Assembly (NCBI GenBank): GCA_903932045.1
Contig: CAIZES010000216.1
Span: 1-60,363 of the forward strand
DNA from: an uncultured Silvanigrella sp.
Lineage (GTDB): Bacteria; Bdellovibrionota_B; Oligoflexia; Silvanigrellales; Silvanigrellaceae
DNA length: 60,363 nt
Direction of reading: 5' to 3'
The position numbers and the translations under genes were made by a program. Under the pieces are notes generated by a model. The model was not told the origin of the DNA. It worked only from the letters and a program-made list of their open reading frames with translations, and did not search any database. Numbering within the stretch: the first letter of the stretch is position 1; each line of letters begins with the position of its first letter. Shown piece by piece: positions 1-9,911 of this stretch.

Positions 1-665
1 CTCCAGAAAAAACCCTCACGATAGGGGCCCACCGGCAAACACATCGAAGGTGCGGTTTGCACCACTGCAGGATCCCAAACACACAGGTTCAAATGTCGAG
101 GAGCCGCAAAATGCTGGAGACCATCGTCAAGAATTACCAAACTCCGATCAAAAGGAAGTTCGCAAGACGCAGTCAGCGCTGAAAAGGCATTTACAGCAGC
201 AAGCCGATTGGAACCCTGAAATACAGCGAAGCGAGCTTCCGGGAAACGCATCGTTAAAAATTCAAAATGTTCCTTATTTTCGTCGGACAAATCGCATGTG
301 CTCAAAACATTCAACAAACACTTTTCTGCATTGCTTTGAAGGCTGGCAGAACATGCAACTCCCGTTTTTATCCCCTTGCCAATTCCACGGGCAACTATGG
401 CAACCATGTTGTTGCGACTTAAAAAGTCTTGAGCAATATGCCGAACAATAGGTGACTTTCCTGTTCCACCCACCAGAATATTCCCACAACAAATCACCCT
501 AGGTGATTTATGCAAATCCCGAAAACGCGCGTATCCACGGCGCCTTCGAATTGAAGCAACCCAAGCCCACAGTAAAGAGACAACAAACAAAATGGGACTC
601 AAAACCCAAAAACCAATTCCTTTTTGAGCAAAACCAGCATCCAATGTTTTTCGAACGTGCCCCAC
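1..665 (-). CDS. lpxK: Tetraacyldisaccharide 4'-kinase (partial, C-terminus missing)
   Basis: This enzyme phosphorylates the 4' position of the lipid A disaccharide at the inner membrane, giving lipid IVA. About 221 codons are present and the C-terminal part lies beyond the window. I read a GTG start at 665, one base after the stop of the upstream ABC transporter gene. A hydrophobic N-terminal helix (about residues 17-36) is followed by a Walker A motif, GNILVGGTGKS (61-71), which fits the LpxK pattern GNxxxGGTGKTP. DDGLQH (180-185) and LPVGPYREG near the window edge are also family signatures. It is the last visible gene of the lpx operon. The family match is firm; the GTG start is inferred from spacing. 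Confidence 0.93.
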   Translation of the reverse strand, partial: MGHVRKTLDAGFAQKGIGFWVLSPILFVVSLLWAWVASIRRRRGYARFRDLHKSPRVICCGNILVGGTGKSPIVRHIAQDFLSRNNMVAIVARGIGKGIKTGVACSASLQSNAEKCLLNVLSTCDLSDENKEHFEFLTMRFPEARFAVFQGSNRLAAVNAFSALTASCELPFDRSLVILDDGLQHFAAPRHLNLCVWDPAVVQTAPSMCLPVGPYREGFFW

Positions 666-666
666 C

Positions 667-2445
667 TTACAACTCCCAAACGCTACGTGCGTCTTTGGGA
701 TCAATTTTCTCAACGATTCGCCCCTCACGAAAAACATAGCAAACATCCCAGTCCTCGGGGCGAGACATAACATGCAAAACAGAAACAACAGTGTTGTGTT
801 TATTTTTCGCTTTCCATTTGTTTACAGAATTCCAAAACTGTTGCGCGGATTCAACATCAAGATTGGCTGTGGGCTCGTCCAACAACAATAATCGAGGATC
901 CCGTACAAAAGCACGGGCGAGAGCAACCCGCGCACGCTCTCCTCCCGACAATCCTTCGCCCAAAAAACCCAAATTCTTTCTTGCCAACACGCCGGCACCA
1001 ACGTCGGAGTACGCAAGCGACAACGCCTGCAACAACTCATGAACACGGGTTTCTGCCACATCAGGAACCGCATAACTGGCATTATAGAGAATATTTTCCT
1101 TCACACTTCCGCGGAACACATAAGGAGATTGTGTGGCCATTAAGAAATTTGAGTCGATAGCAACGTTTCCTTTGGACCCAGACAACAGCCCAGCACACAG
1201 TCGAAGAAAAGTTGTTTTACCAGAACCGCTTGGACCAACAAGAGCCACGCGCTGACCTAGAGTTATTTCCAGACTACAATCTTCCAATATAGACCTACCA
1301 GAAGGCGCAAGATAGCACACATTCTTTGCATCTAATGCAACACCAGAACGAACTGTTGCCGTTTGCGACTGTATGGAACAATGACACGCAACGGCGTAGG
1401 AATTCCACTGTTTCGCTAGGCGATCCACCACCACTCGAATTTCGTTCCACTGCGTCGCAAATCCTGCAACATTTTTGAGAGGGCGAAACAAAACCGCCGC
1501 AAACACAAATAATCCCGACCACGCCGAAGCCTCATAGCCATCACCTAATCGAAATCGCCAAAATACAACCAGAGAAACCATAGCAATGGCCAAAAATTCC
1601 ATTCCAGGTCGCGAAATTGTGCGAACAGTAAAGAATCGAGCCACAAACTGAAAATAGGACTCGGACATAGCGCTGATATCGTTTTTTTCTCGCTCTTGAG
1701 TACGCATTCCAAGAATGGGAAGAATTCCATTACGCGTTTGCAGCACTCGCGTAGACAAATCAACTTGCCGTTGCGCCGACTCTCGCGCAAAAATAGTGAT
1801 CCTCTTTGTTAGAAAAAGCAAAAAAAGAACCACTGGAATCATTAGCAAAACAACAACAAAAATAACCTTATACGCATAGAGGATAACCGAAACAAGACCT
1901 CCAACAAGAACCAAAACATCACGTAAAGAACTCAACAATCCCTTGCTGATGGTTCCTTGCAATACCGTTGTATCATACAACATTTGATTGGCAGTTTCGT
2001 CGGGATTGCGCTTATCCAATTCATGGCCTGTGCTGCCCAAAAATCCGGCCAACAAGCTATGACGCAACGCATGTGCAATTTTGTGTCCTGCACGCTCTAC
2101 TAAATACGTGCTCGAGAAGTTGGCTATCATCTTCACAAAACCGAAAAGAATGATTAAGCCAGGCAAAACAAAAATGAGCTCTTTCCGATCTACAGTTTGG
2201 CCCATATCAAGCCAGCCACGAATGTGTTCGGGCACAAGTGACGACAAAACAACTCGCGGAGTTTCAATAAATATGAGTTGGAGCAATAGCGTTTCTACAA
2301 AGGCAATACCAAGTTCTGATCCCGCGTACAACGGAATCCAAGGTATCCCAAGCATAACATCGCGTCGCCCGGCACGCCAAATGGTACGCAGCAACGAGCC
2401 TTTCCCAGCAAGTTCAGGCAAACCCTCGGGCATTTTTTGAGTCAT
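667..2445 (-). CDS. msbA: ABC exporter, probable lipid A flippase (MsbA-like)
   Basis: A 592-aa half-transporter with a fused membrane domain (about residues 1-330, several hydrophobic helices) and an ATPase domain. The ATPase shows Walker [10 protein letters not shown] (about 402-410), a Q-loop [10 protein letters not shown], the signature LSGGE (about 497), Walker B LLLLDEP (about 518) and a switch histidine in SVLHVM. The gene lies between lpxB and lpxK and overlaps the end of lpxB by 4 bp, so lipid A-core transport across the inner membrane is the likely role, as for MsbA. The type I exporter fold is clear from sequence. The substrate is inferred from neighbours only; the membrane domain alone would not exclude another lipid or peptide exporter. 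Confidence 0.8.
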   Translation of the reverse strand: MTQKMPEGLPELAGKGSLLRTIWRAGRRDVMLGIPWIPLYAGSELGIAFVETLLLQLIFIETPRVVLSSLVPEHIRGWLDMGQTVDRKELIFVLPGLIILFGFVKMIANFSSTYLVERAGHKIAHALRHSLLAGFLGSTGHELDKRNPDETANQMLYDTTVLQGTISKGLLSSLRDVLVLVGGLVSVILYAYKVIFVVVLLMIPVVLFLLFLTKRITIFARESAQRQVDLSTRVLQTRNGILPILGMRTQEREKNDISAMSESYFQFVARFFTVRTISRPGMEFLAIAMVSLVVFWRFRLGDGYEASAWSGLFVFAAVLFRPLKNVAGFATQWNEIRVVVDRLAKQWNSYAVACHCSIQSQTATVRSGVALDAKNVCYLAPSGRSILEDCSLEITLGQRVALVGPSGSGKTTFLRLCAGLLSGSKGNVAIDSNFLMATQSPYVFRGSVKENILYNASYAVPDVAETRVHELLQALSLAYSDVGAGVLARKNLGFLGEGLSGGERARVALARAFVRDPRLLLLDEPTANLDVESAQQFWNSVNKWKAKNKHNTVVSVLHVMSRPEDWDVCYVFREGRIVEKIDPKDARSVWEL

Positions 2446-3761
2446 TCCTTAGCCTCTGACAATAAACGAACGCGAACTTGTTCGTGCTTGCGATATTTCT
2501 CAGCCTCGGGAATAAGGTTAGCAAGTATGGTCTCTGACATTTTTTGTGCCGTTCGCAGGGCTGCATGCGGCGGAAAAAGACGCTCTAAACCTTCAAGACT
2601 CATAACCATATCTCTACGAGCTATTTTATCAGAAAGCATGCTCATTGCATGATTCACCAAATTTTCAACCGTAGCTTCAAATTGCAAATACTCGGGAACA
2701 ATTTCACGTCGAGCGCACAAATTACTCAAGCTCACATAAGGGACACACATGGTTGCCTTAATAATGAGAGCCGACGCGAGAGAGATTCGGTAGGCTACCG
2801 AATTTGGCACCGCAAAAAAACCAACCTCAAGGGCAGCAGTGCCCGAACAAACCCAACAATAATCACTCTCACTTAGAATTTTGTAGGTTGCTTCTTTTTC
2901 AAAAGTCACGTGTGTCTTGAGCCACTCTTGCGAAATTCCCGCTTGTTCAGCCGCTCTGTCAAACAATTCTGTTACGTACGCTGCAGAAAGAGTTGGTGCA
3001 ACGGGCACTCTACCCAAAACAAATGTTTGCAACTTCGAACTGAAGCGTTTTTCCAACTCATAAAGAGATTTCAAATAAAGGGGTACAAGGCGAATAAGTT
3101 CCGATTTCCGACTTCCTGGAAGCACCGCAATTTGAATTTTTTTGACATTGTCCACAGGCCTAGGCAACTCAGAACTCTCAACTTCTTCAACACCCCGGTC
3201 CTGCGTGCTCGTGCCATTTCCAAGACGAAAATCGCGCACGGCATCACACAGTGGATTGCCAACAAAAAAAGCGTTAATTCCAACGTCCCTAAATATTTTT
3301 TCTTCAAAGGGCAAAATGCATGTCACCAAGTGAGTAAACGAGCTCAATGCCTGAACTCTGTTCCAACCATGCGCCCACACCTTGGGTGCAATATGATAAA
3401 GAACCGTATTGCCGCGCTGATAAGCGTCACGAGCAAACTTCAAATTAAATCCTGGATAATCAACTAATACAACAACTAATGGACGCCTTTTTTCAATTTC
3501 CGCAAGCAACACTTCATACGCTTCGCGCACTCGAAAATACGCAGGAACCACTTCAGAAAAAGCCATTACCGCCAAGTCTTCGGTACGAACGAGAGCTTCA
3601 ACACCCATTGCGCGCATGTGAGGCCCAGCGGCCCCCCAAATGGGAATGTCGTGAGCGCCTACCGCTGCCAATTCGGCCTTTAACGCCTTTAACACAGGCG
3701 CAACTTGAACATCACCGCTGGCTTCGCCAGCAACAACGCAGATTCCGCCCGAAATTGTCAT
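2442..3761 (-). CDS. lpxB: Lipid-A-disaccharide synthase
   Basis: LpxB condenses UDP-2,3-diacylglucosamine with lipid X to form the beta-1,6 lipid A disaccharide at the inner membrane. Family landmarks are [11 protein letters not shown] near the N-terminus, the [11 protein letters not shown] segment, [21 protein letters not shown] (YxxSPQVWAW in other LpxB) and VGNPLCD. At 439 aa it is longer than the usual roughly 380. Part of the excess is a charged, low-complexity insertion at about residues 185-215, between the VGNPLCD motif and the LPGSR motif of the donor-binding half. It overlaps lpxA upstream and the ABC exporter downstream by 4 bp each, which suggests translational coupling. Confidence 0.95.
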   Translation of the reverse strand: MTISGGICVVAGEASGDVQVAPVLKALKAELAAVGAHDIPIWGAAGPHMRAMGVEALVRTEDLAVMAFSEVVPAYFRVREAYEVLLAEIEKRRPLVVVLVDYPGFNLKFARDAYQRGNTVLYHIAPKVWAHGWNRVQALSSFTHLVTCILPFEEKIFRDVGINAFFVGNPLCDAVRDFRLGNGTSTQDRGVEEVESSELPRPVDNVKKIQIAVLPGSRKSELIRLVPLYLKSLYELEKRFSSKLQTFVLGRVPVAPTLSAAYVTELFDRAAEQAGISQEWLKTHVTFEKEATYKILSESDYCWVCSGTAALEVGFFAVPNSVAYRISLASALIIKATMCVPYVSLSNLCARREIVPEYLQFEATVENLVNHAMSMLSDKIARRDMVMSLEGLERLFPPHAALRTAQKMSETILANLIPEAEKYRKHEQVRVRLLSEAKE

Positions 3762-4591
3762 ACCGAAGTGTCCTCGCTACCGCCCGCAAGAGCCTCGGCT
3801 GTTGGACGAACAACACCACGTTTGCTGCTGCGAATAAACTCTACAAATTTTTTCGCGGCAACATCTTCCAGCAAACCATCGCGCTCAACTTGCGCAGCAG
3901 CGTCATCCACTGTGGGAAAAGCGCTTAAAAACATGGTTTTGTACACCTTACGCACATTGGAAAGATTTGATGCCGACAAACCACGGCGCCGCATAGCAAC
4001 AACATTCAAACCTCGAATGTTTGCGCGATTGCCTTCCACAATTGAAAATGGAGGCACATCGTGAACAACAACCGATGACAAAGCAATCATTGCCATGTCA
4101 CCAAGAACACAAAATTGATGAATAGCAGCAAATCCACCTAGCACAACCTGATTTTGCACCGTAACGTGCCCAGCCAAACTCGCACAATTGGCAAAAACAT
4201 TTTGATTGCCAACGATGCAATCGTGCGCCACATGAGTATGGGCCATAAAAAGATTTTCATCGCCAACAACGGTTTCGCCGCAACCTGTCACGGTTCCTGG
4301 CTGAAGTGTTGCATACTCTCGAATGATATTCTTACGGCCAATTTTGAGAAGTGTCGGCTCACCTTTGTACTTAAGATCCTGAGGTGCGTGGCCAATACTT
4401 GCAAACGGATAAATTTCGTTCTCTTCGCCCAAAGTTGTATATCCAGTAATCACTGCATGCGAATGCAAACGAGTTCCTGCTCCCAACTTCACATTTGAAC
4501 CAATCACGCAGTAAGGGCCAACATAAACCCCCCCCCCAATTTCGGCTCCCTTTTCAATTATGGACGTTGGATGAACGAATATTTCGGTCAT
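3758..4591 (-). CDS. lpxA: Acyl-ACP--UDP-N-acetylglucosamine O-acyltransferase
   Basis: First enzyme of lipid A synthesis: it moves a hydroxyacyl chain from ACP to the 3-OH of UDP-GlcNAc in the cytosol. The 277-aa protein is a left-handed beta-helix of hexapeptide repeats from residue 7 to about 190, followed by an alpha-helical C-terminal domain. The catalytic histidine is H123 in the HTHVAHDC segment (H125 in E. coli numbering), followed by GNQNVFANCASLAGHV-type coils. The ATG at 4591 overlaps the fabZ stop by 4 bp. An uninterrupted run of ten G spans codons 19-22 (positions 4528-4537), so a one-base slip would truncate the protein almost at its start. Apart from that run the gene is intact. 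Confidence 0.96.
   Translation of the reverse strand: MTEIFVHPTSIIEKGAEIGGGVYVGPYCVIGSNVKLGAGTRLHSHAVITGYTTLGEENEIYPFASIGHAPQDLKYKGEPTLLKIGRKNIIREYATLQPGTVTGCGETVVGDENLFMAHTHVAHDCIVGNQNVFANCASLAGHVTVQNQVVLGGFAAIHQFCVLGDMAMIALSSVVVHDVPPFSIVEGNRANIRGLNVVAMRRRGLSASNLSNVRKVYKTMFLSAFPTVDDAAAQVERDGLLEDVAAKKFVEFIRSSKRGVVRPTAEALAGGSEDTSV
4528..4537 (-). repeat. Ten-G homopolymer inside lpxA
   Basis: Ten consecutive C on the plus strand read as ten G in the lpxA coding strand. They encode Gly19-Gly20-Gly21 and the first base of Val22. Runs of this length are classic sites of replication or transcription slippage. Whether it is variable cannot be told from one sequence. Confidence 0.9.
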
Positions 4592-5058
4592 TGTGTTCCC
4601 TTTCTAAAGAAGCGCGCGCCAAACTCCGCTTCTGTCACAACCTCGCCGTCAACTACGGCTTCGCCTTCAAAGAAAATAAACATTCCACGAGAGCGCTTGT
4701 GACGCACGCGAATTTCAACCAAATCTCCAGGGACAATTGGTCTTCTAAACTTTGCACTTTCAATGCTCGCAAGATTGCAACGGGAATCGCAATCGGTGCC
4801 GTCCATTTGAAAGGTTTTAAAAAACAGCACTGCGGCGGCTTGTGCCATGGCTTCAACAATAAGAACACCAGGCATTATGGGCATGCCTGGAAAATGTCCC
4901 GCAAAATAAGGTTCATTTGCACTCATGCATTTTTGCGCATGAATACTTTTCCCTAGCTCCATCGAAATCACTCTATCAAGCATCAAGAATGGCGGTCGAT
5001 GGGGCAAAAGTGCGATAATATCCGAATAACCCATTTTTTCTTCAATTTTTTCGGTCAC
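4588..5058 (-). CDS. fabZ: 3-hydroxyacyl-[acyl-carrier-protein] dehydratase
   Basis: FabZ removes water from 3-hydroxyacyl-ACP in fatty acid elongation and so competes with LpxA and LpxD for the same hydroxyacyl-ACP pool; co-location with them is common. The hot-dog fold signature is complete: LLPHRPPFLMLDRV, then the catalytic His55 in GHFPGMPIMPG and Glu69 in LIVEAMAQ. The start is GTG at 5058, preceded seven bases upstream by a very strong GAGGAGG ribosome-binding site. Its 156 aa is close to the family norm. The gene ends within the first codons of lpxA. Confidence 0.96.
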   Translation of the reverse strand: MTEKIEEKMGYSDIIALLPHRPPFLMLDRVISMELGKSIHAQKCMSANEPYFAGHFPGMPIMPGVLIVEAMAQAAAVLFFKTFQMDGTDCDSRCNLASIESAKFRRPIVPGDLVEIRVRHKRSRGMFIFFEGEAVVDGEVVTEAEFGARFFRKGTQ

Positions 5059-5112
5059 GACAAATCCTCCTCTAGTTTATTGCCTTGATGAAAAAAAACA
5101 AAATCAATTGTT

Positions 5113-6120
5113 CTAACTTGGGTTGCCCCCCTTCAAAATGCGGCGAAACAGTGCTTGCAGCTTAAGCCAATCTTTGTGAGGCATCACAGGCGATCCGGAA
5201 TAAATACCCGACTTCTCCATTGAAGATGAAACTCCCGACTGAGCCATAATCATAGTGTTGTCGGCAATGGAAAGATGCCCAGCCACACCAACTTGCCCCG
5301 CCAGCGTCACACGGTTGCCAAGAGTGGCCGAACCAGCAACTCCAACAAGCCCGCAAAGGAAACAAGAATTTCCGATAGAAACATTATGTCCTACCTGAAC
5401 AATACTATCAATTTTAGTATACTCACCAACAGTTGTGTCGTCCATTGCTCCACGATCAACAGAAGAATTTGAGCCCACTTCCACATCACTCGCCAAACGC
5501 ACGCCACCAACCTGGGGAATTTTAATATTCTCGTGCCCGCTAGGCGCAAACCCAAAACCGTCGCCACCAATTACGGCTCCCGGATTCAAAATACACCGGT
5601 CGCCAAGGTGACATCCTTCGCGCACAACAGAATTTGGATACAAAACACAGTCGGCACCAATTGTAGAACCTGCGCCCACAAAAGCTCCGGAGTACAAAAG
5701 AGTGTTGGCACCAATCACAGCGCCGGGCCCCACAAATACAAACGGAAAAACAGTTGCCGACGCATGAACCTGTGCCGAACCGTCTACATAAGCCTGAGGC
5801 GAATGCCCCGAAAAACCAATCTTCGGCTCAAAAAAATACTGAGAAATTCGCGCAAATACTGCATAGGGATCTTTTGCTGTAAAAACTCTTCCAGCAAACG
5901 ACGCAGAAAGCTCTTCTGCCGCCGCAGCAGAACAAACAATTGCACCAGCCTTGCTCACAAGAGCGCTTTTCAGATATTTGGGATTCGCCAAAAAAGATAG
6001 CAGCGATAGTTCTGCTTTTTCCAGCGTTCCAATACCCAAAAATTCTATCTCAGGCTTTGTATCACCAAACTCGAGACATCCAAATTGTTCAACTAGTTTG
6101 CGCGAACTCAGTGTTTTCAT
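5113..6120 (-). CDS. lpxD: UDP-3-O-acylglucosamine N-acyltransferase
   Basis: LpxD adds the second hydroxyacyl chain, on the 2-amino group of UDP-3-O-acylglucosamine. The 335-aa protein has the N-terminal uridine-binding domain (about 1-100), with a LSFLANPKYL segment typical of the family. A long hexapeptide-repeat beta-helix (about 110-300) follows, and then a short C-terminal helical tail. The catalytic histidine is H245 in VQVGHNV. GGDGFGFAP at about 185-193 is another LpxD hallmark. The ATG overlaps the end of ompH by 4 bp, and a 54-bp gap carrying the fabZ ribosome-binding site follows. Confidence 0.96.
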   Translation of the reverse strand: MKTLSSRKLVEQFGCLEFGDTKPEIEFLGIGTLEKAELSLLSFLANPKYLKSALVSKAGAIVCSAAAAEELSASFAGRVFTAKDPYAVFARISQYFFEPKIGFSGHSPQAYVDGSAQVHASATVFPFVFVGPGAVIGANTLLYSGAFVGAGSTIGADCVLYPNSVVREGCHLGDRCILNPGAVIGGDGFGFAPSGHENIKIPQVGGVRLASDVEVGSNSSVDRGAMDDTTVGEYTKIDSIVQVGHNVSIGNSCFLCGLVGVAGSATLGNRVTLAGQVGVAGHLSIADNTMIMAQSGVSSSMEKSGIYSGSPVMPHKDWLKLQALFRRILKGGNPS

Positions 6121-6698
6121 TTCTTGTGTTTCTTATTATATTCTGCAACAATTTCGTTTGTAATATCTTCAATTTTTGAAGCATAAAGCAATGCGCCCGT
6201 ACCCTGCTCAAATACAAAATCGAAACCATTCTTTTTCGAATACTCGTCCAAAATAAGAAGCATTTTGTTCAGTATTTTTCCAGTTTCCTTTTGTTCACGT
6301 TCCCGAAATTCTTGTTCAAAATCCATTCTGGAACGCTGAAATGCTTCATACTTCTTTTGAAGCTCTTTTTGTTTTTCGGCCTTTGCAGAATCGGGCATCA
6401 CAGCAAACTGCGACTGAAAGTCGTCGGACATACGCTTGAGTTCCTGCTCGGATGCGGCGAGATCTTCGTGCTTCTTTTTAGCATCCTTATCAATAACATC
6501 GCGCGCAGTTTTTCCTTCATTTGTTTGAAGAATAGCTTGTTGCACATTAATGAACCCAACACGCAAGCCCTTCATTGTTTCGCCAGCTTTGGCCGTTTCA
6601 CGCAAACCAGCCGTTTTGCCACCCTTAGTTTGACCAAACGCCGGAACCGCAAGCGCCAACACCGATGGAATAAGAACAGTCCGAATCACCTTCTTCAT
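6117..6698 (-). CDS. skp: OmpH/Skp family periplasmic chaperone
   Basis: Skp-type chaperones hold unfolded outer-membrane proteins in the periplasm on their way to BamA. The 193-aa product has a cleavable signal peptide (MKKVIRT, a hydrophobic stretch, then AFGQ). A beta segment RVGFINVQQAIL (about 46-57) follows, as in OmpH. A long, highly charged, probably coiled-coil region with many Lys, Glu and Gln (about 65-145) comes next, and the C-terminal strand segment DFVFEQGTGALLYAS closes the fold. The ATG at 6698 has a good ribosome-binding site (GAGGAGAAGG). It sits directly after bamA, the usual bamA-skp-lpxD-fabZ-lpxA order. Confidence 0.92.
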   Translation of the reverse strand: MKKVIRTVLIPSVLALAVPAFGQTKGGKTAGLRETAKAGETMKGLRVGFINVQQAILQTNEGKTARDVIDKDAKKKHEDLAASEQELKRMSDDFQSQFAVMPDSAKAEKQKELQKKYEAFQRSRMDFEQEFREREQKETGKILNKMLLILDEYSKKNGFDFVFEQGTGALLYASKIEDITNEIVAEYNKKHKK

Positions 6699-6725
6699 GA
6701 TGCCTTCTCCTCAAAAAAACCGCGT

Positions 6726-9098
6726 TCAAAATGCGGCAGCGTTATCAAACCCAATTGTGAACACAAAATCACCCTGACCCAATCGACCCTTTTCAAGGCG
6801 CCACGCCCACTCAAATCGGAACGGCGCGATAGGGGTCATCCAACGGATACCCATGCCAACATCGTGACGCAATTTGTTAAATGTAAATTGCTCGTTGTCG
6901 GCAAGAATTGTTCCAGACTCAACAAACGTCACCAAACGCAAATTTGCTTCCTGAATAAGAGGCACAAAATACTCTGCAGCACCATAAATACGCGTCATAC
7001 CCCCCAATGCGACATCCACGGGAGCCAATGCGCGAGGAGAATCAATCATGGCACGCCGCGGTGAAATGGGATCTCGTTGAAAAGCGCGCATGTTATATTG
7101 TCCACCCAACTTGAGACGCTCCCAAACAGGCACACGTTCATCAGCAATAGGATAAACAAAGCCAGGCTCAAAAGCGAATCTAAAATTGGACTGAAAATCG
7201 TCGGAAAAATTAATTGGAACATAATAAACAGCTGAAAAATCGGTTTTTCCAAATTTGTAATCGCCGCCCAACAAATGCACCGCCAATGTGTTGGAAACAG
7301 AACCATAGTACCCAGACGTGGGCAAACGAAAATTATTGGTGCGATCGTAGGTTAACGATTGCGATAGGCGCTCGGTATCGCCCTCCTCAGTCATGAATCG
7401 AAACACGGGATTAATATTATCAGTTTTCACACGCTCATAAGAATATCCCAAATTGAGACGAAGATCCTCAAAAATTTCCCGACCTATACTGACACCGCCA
7501 CGGGTACGTCGCGAAACGCGCTCGGGTTCAGACTTAATGGGTCGCGTATATTCAAAATCGAACTTTCCGTACGTGGTTAAGCTCCACAAACTGTCGTTAA
7601 TGGCCGGTTCTGTGAAACGAATATCCAAACCCCAGTTTGGATTTGTTGAGGTGTCGTTCTTGGTAAGATTTCCAGTGAGGCTAGAGTCCCAACCTTTACC
7701 TAAGAAGTTAGCTTCGTTGTAAGCTCCCTGAAGAACAAAATTAACAACACCATTCGCGGCAGGCGATGCGCCAATGGACGCATTCAAACTTCCCGTCGAC
7801 TTTTCTTTTACCTTTACGCGCAAATCTACAGCTCTATTTTTGGCATCAGGAACGCGTTGAACCTGAACTTCTTGAAAATACCCCAGGCGATCGATAGCTT
7901 CCCGACTCTTCTCAATACGCGTGGCATGGAAGCGCTCACCTTCGGCAACTCGGATATTACGACGAATCACGTTATCACGAGTTTTTGTGTTTCCTTCAAT
8001 GGTGATGCTACGAAAGTACGCTTTTTCGCCTTTTGTAATTTTCCACACGATATCCACAGTTCTGGCAGAGCGATTGGTGGTGGTTTCTGGCACAATGTCC
8101 ACAAATGCGTAACCCTCGTCGCCATACATATCAGTAAGAGTTTTTACGTCATTCTGAAACTGCGAGATTCGAAATAAGTTCTTTTCTTTAAGAGCCATTT
8201 TGCTATGAAGTGTTTCCACGGGAATAGCCAAGTCTCCTGCAAACGCAATTTTTCCAACGTTAAACTGTTCCCCTTCTTCCAGATTAAAGGAAATATCAAC
8301 ACGCTGGCGAGCCGGAGAAAGCCGAGCAAGCGGAGACGATACATCCGCTTCAATATACCCGTTATCTTTGTACAAATACGACAAAAATTCACGGTCGCGC
8401 GCCACAAATTCATCCCGAAACATTCCGGTGCTATTTAAAAAAGAGCCCCAACGCTTTTCGCCCAACATCATGCCATTTTTTAACTCGGAATCACTAAAAT
8501 AGCTATTCCCCATAATACTAATGCGTCCAACCACAACAGGATTGTTCTCGATAACACTAAAAACCAGAACAACTTCGCCAGCGGCATTCGAACGAGTTTC
8601 GTACGAAACTCGTGCCAAATAGAAACCTTTTTCGACGTACATTTGTTCTATGGTACGAACATCGCCACCGAGTTTTTTTTCATCCACAATTGTATAGCGT
8701 TTTGTGAGTAACTTTTCCCCAATTGAAGAGGTTGTAACTTCACGAAAGCCCTCATACTGAATATCACTAATGATTGGCTTTTCCACAACAGAAACAACCA
8801 GCACAACGCCATCTTTTCCGTCGGTTTCATCCATGCGCACGTCCTGAAAAAATCCACTACGATAAATCGCACGAATATCGGAGCGAATTTCTGAGGCGGC
8901 AACAATAGACCCCACTCGCGAACTCAAAAGGCCCATTATGGCCTCGGCCTGGACGGCGTGATTGCCTACCACCCGAATCTCAACAATTTTTTGAGACGAT
9001 GCGAAAGCCAATGCCCCAAAAAACACGGCTGCAACAAACCAACGCAAAAGACGCAAAGAACGAAGACAATGTGCCAAGGAATATACCCTCTGTGACAT
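6726..9098 (-). CDS. bamA: Outer membrane protein assembly factor BamA
   Basis: BamA is the core of the machine that folds beta-barrel proteins into the outer membrane. The 790-aa protein starts with a signal peptide (hydrophobic stretch ending near AFASSQ) followed at once by the first POTRA domain (KIVEIRVVGNHAV). Several POTRA repeats follow, such as ISDIQYEGFREV, VGRISIMGNSYF, VGKIAFAGDL and FRSITIEGNTKTRDNVIRR, consistent with five. The surface-antigen barrel occupies about 430-790. VPVWERLKLGGQYNMRAF matches the conserved strand and loop before the RGF-like region, and the protein ends in Phe, as expected for a barrel beta-signal. No obvious strong ribosome-binding site precedes the ATG. 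Confidence 0.96.
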   Translation of the reverse strand: MSQRVYSLAHCLRSLRLLRWFVAAVFFGALAFASSQKIVEIRVVGNHAVQAEAIMGLLSSRVGSIVAASEIRSDIRAIYRSGFFQDVRMDETDGKDGVVLVVSVVEKPIISDIQYEGFREVTTSSIGEKLLTKRYTIVDEKKLGGDVRTIEQMYVEKGFYLARVSYETRSNAAGEVVLVFSVIENNPVVVGRISIMGNSYFSDSELKNGMMLGEKRWGSFLNSTGMFRDEFVARDREFLSYLYKDNGYIEADVSSPLARLSPARQRVDISFNLEEGEQFNVGKIAFAGDLAIPVETLHSKMALKEKNLFRISQFQNDVKTLTDMYGDEGYAFVDIVPETTTNRSARTVDIVWKITKGEKAYFRSITIEGNTKTRDNVIRRNIRVAEGERFHATRIEKSREAIDRLGYFQEVQVQRVPDAKNRAVDLRVKVKEKSTGSLNASIGASPAANGVVNFVLQGAYNEANFLGKGWDSSLTGNLTKNDTSTNPNWGLDIRFTEPAINDSLWSLTTYGKFDFEYTRPIKSEPERVSRRTRGGVSIGREIFEDLRLNLGYSYERVKTDNINPVFRFMTEEGDTERLSQSLTYDRTNNFRLPTSGYYGSVSNTLAVHLLGGDYKFGKTDFSAVYYVPINFSDDFQSNFRFAFEPGFVYPIADERVPVWERLKLGGQYNMRAFQRDPISPRRAMIDSPRALAPVDVALGGMTRIYGAAEYFVPLIQEANLRLVTFVESGTILADNEQFTFNKLRHDVGMGIRWMTPIAPFRFEWAWRLEKGRLGQGDFVFTIGFDNAAAF

Positions 9099-9197
9099 GA
9101 ATGGGCTACTTTTCAGCGTGCACTATTCCCCAATCCGCAAAATTTTGCAAACAGCGGCCTAGGATTTGGCCTTTGGAGAATCGCATCCAGGGAGTTC

Positions 9198-9911
9198 TCA
9201 AACACTCCACTCCGCTTCGTTCATGCTCGATCGGCTATCACGGACAATGATTCCATCGCGGAACTCAATGACGCGCGGAAGGGTAGAGGCAAAAGAAAGA
9301 TTGTGCGTAACCACCACCAAGGTGGTTCCAAAGTCTTTATTCATTTCCAATAGAAGTGCATGAATTTTTGCCGCGTTAACGGAATCCAGATTTCCAGAGG
9401 GCTCGTCGGCCAACAGAAGCAACGGATCATTGATAAGTGCACGCGCAATGGCGATACGTTGCTGTTCGCCACCACTCAACTGACCCGGAAAATGATGCGC
9501 TCTATGCGACATAGAAACTCGGTCTATGAGTTTTTGAGCACGAGTCCTCACATCAAAATCTTTTTTGCCTAAAATTAAGGCAGGCATCATAACATTTTCG
9601 AGAGCAGTAAACTCTTGCAGCAAGTTGTTATGCTGAAAAACAAATCCCACATGAGAATTCCGGAAACAACTCACTTCCCGATCGGTACCGGAAAAAGGAT
9701 CGAAGCCACCAATGTGAACCGATCCCGATGACGGCGAATCCAAAGCACCAAGAATATGCAAGAGAGTGCTTTTTCCAGAGCCACTTTCGCCAACAATGGC
9801 AGCAGCCTCGCCTTTTTGTAAACGAAAAGAAACGCCACGCAAGGCATCCACCCTGCCATCGCCAACCAAAAATGTTTTCCAAAGAGTAGAGACGTCGATA
9901 GCGCTGCTCAC
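9198..9911 (-). CDS. lolD: Lipoprotein-releasing system ATP-binding protein
   Basis: LolD powers extraction of outer-membrane lipoproteins from the inner membrane. The 237-aa ATPase has Walker [10 protein letters not shown] (41-49), the signature [15 protein letters not shown], Walker [14 protein letters not shown] and the switch His in VVVTHN, all typical of the LolD/MacB branch. The GTG start at 9911 overlaps the TGA stop of the permease gene (GTGA), so the two are probably coupled. It precedes bamA by about 99 bp, a gap in which I see no clear promoter. Confidence 0.93.
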   Translation of the reverse strand: MSSAIDVSTLWKTFLVGDGRVDALRGVSFRLQKGEAAAIVGESGSGKSTLLHILGALDSPSSGSVHIGGFDPFSGTDREVSCFRNSHVGFVFQHNNLLQEFTALENVMMPALILGKKDFDVRTRAQKLIDRVSMSHRAHHFPGQLSGGEQQRIAIARALINDPLLLLADEPSGNLDSVNAAKIHALLLEMNKDFGTTLVVVTHNLSFASTLPRVIEFRDGIIVRDSRSSMNEAEWSV

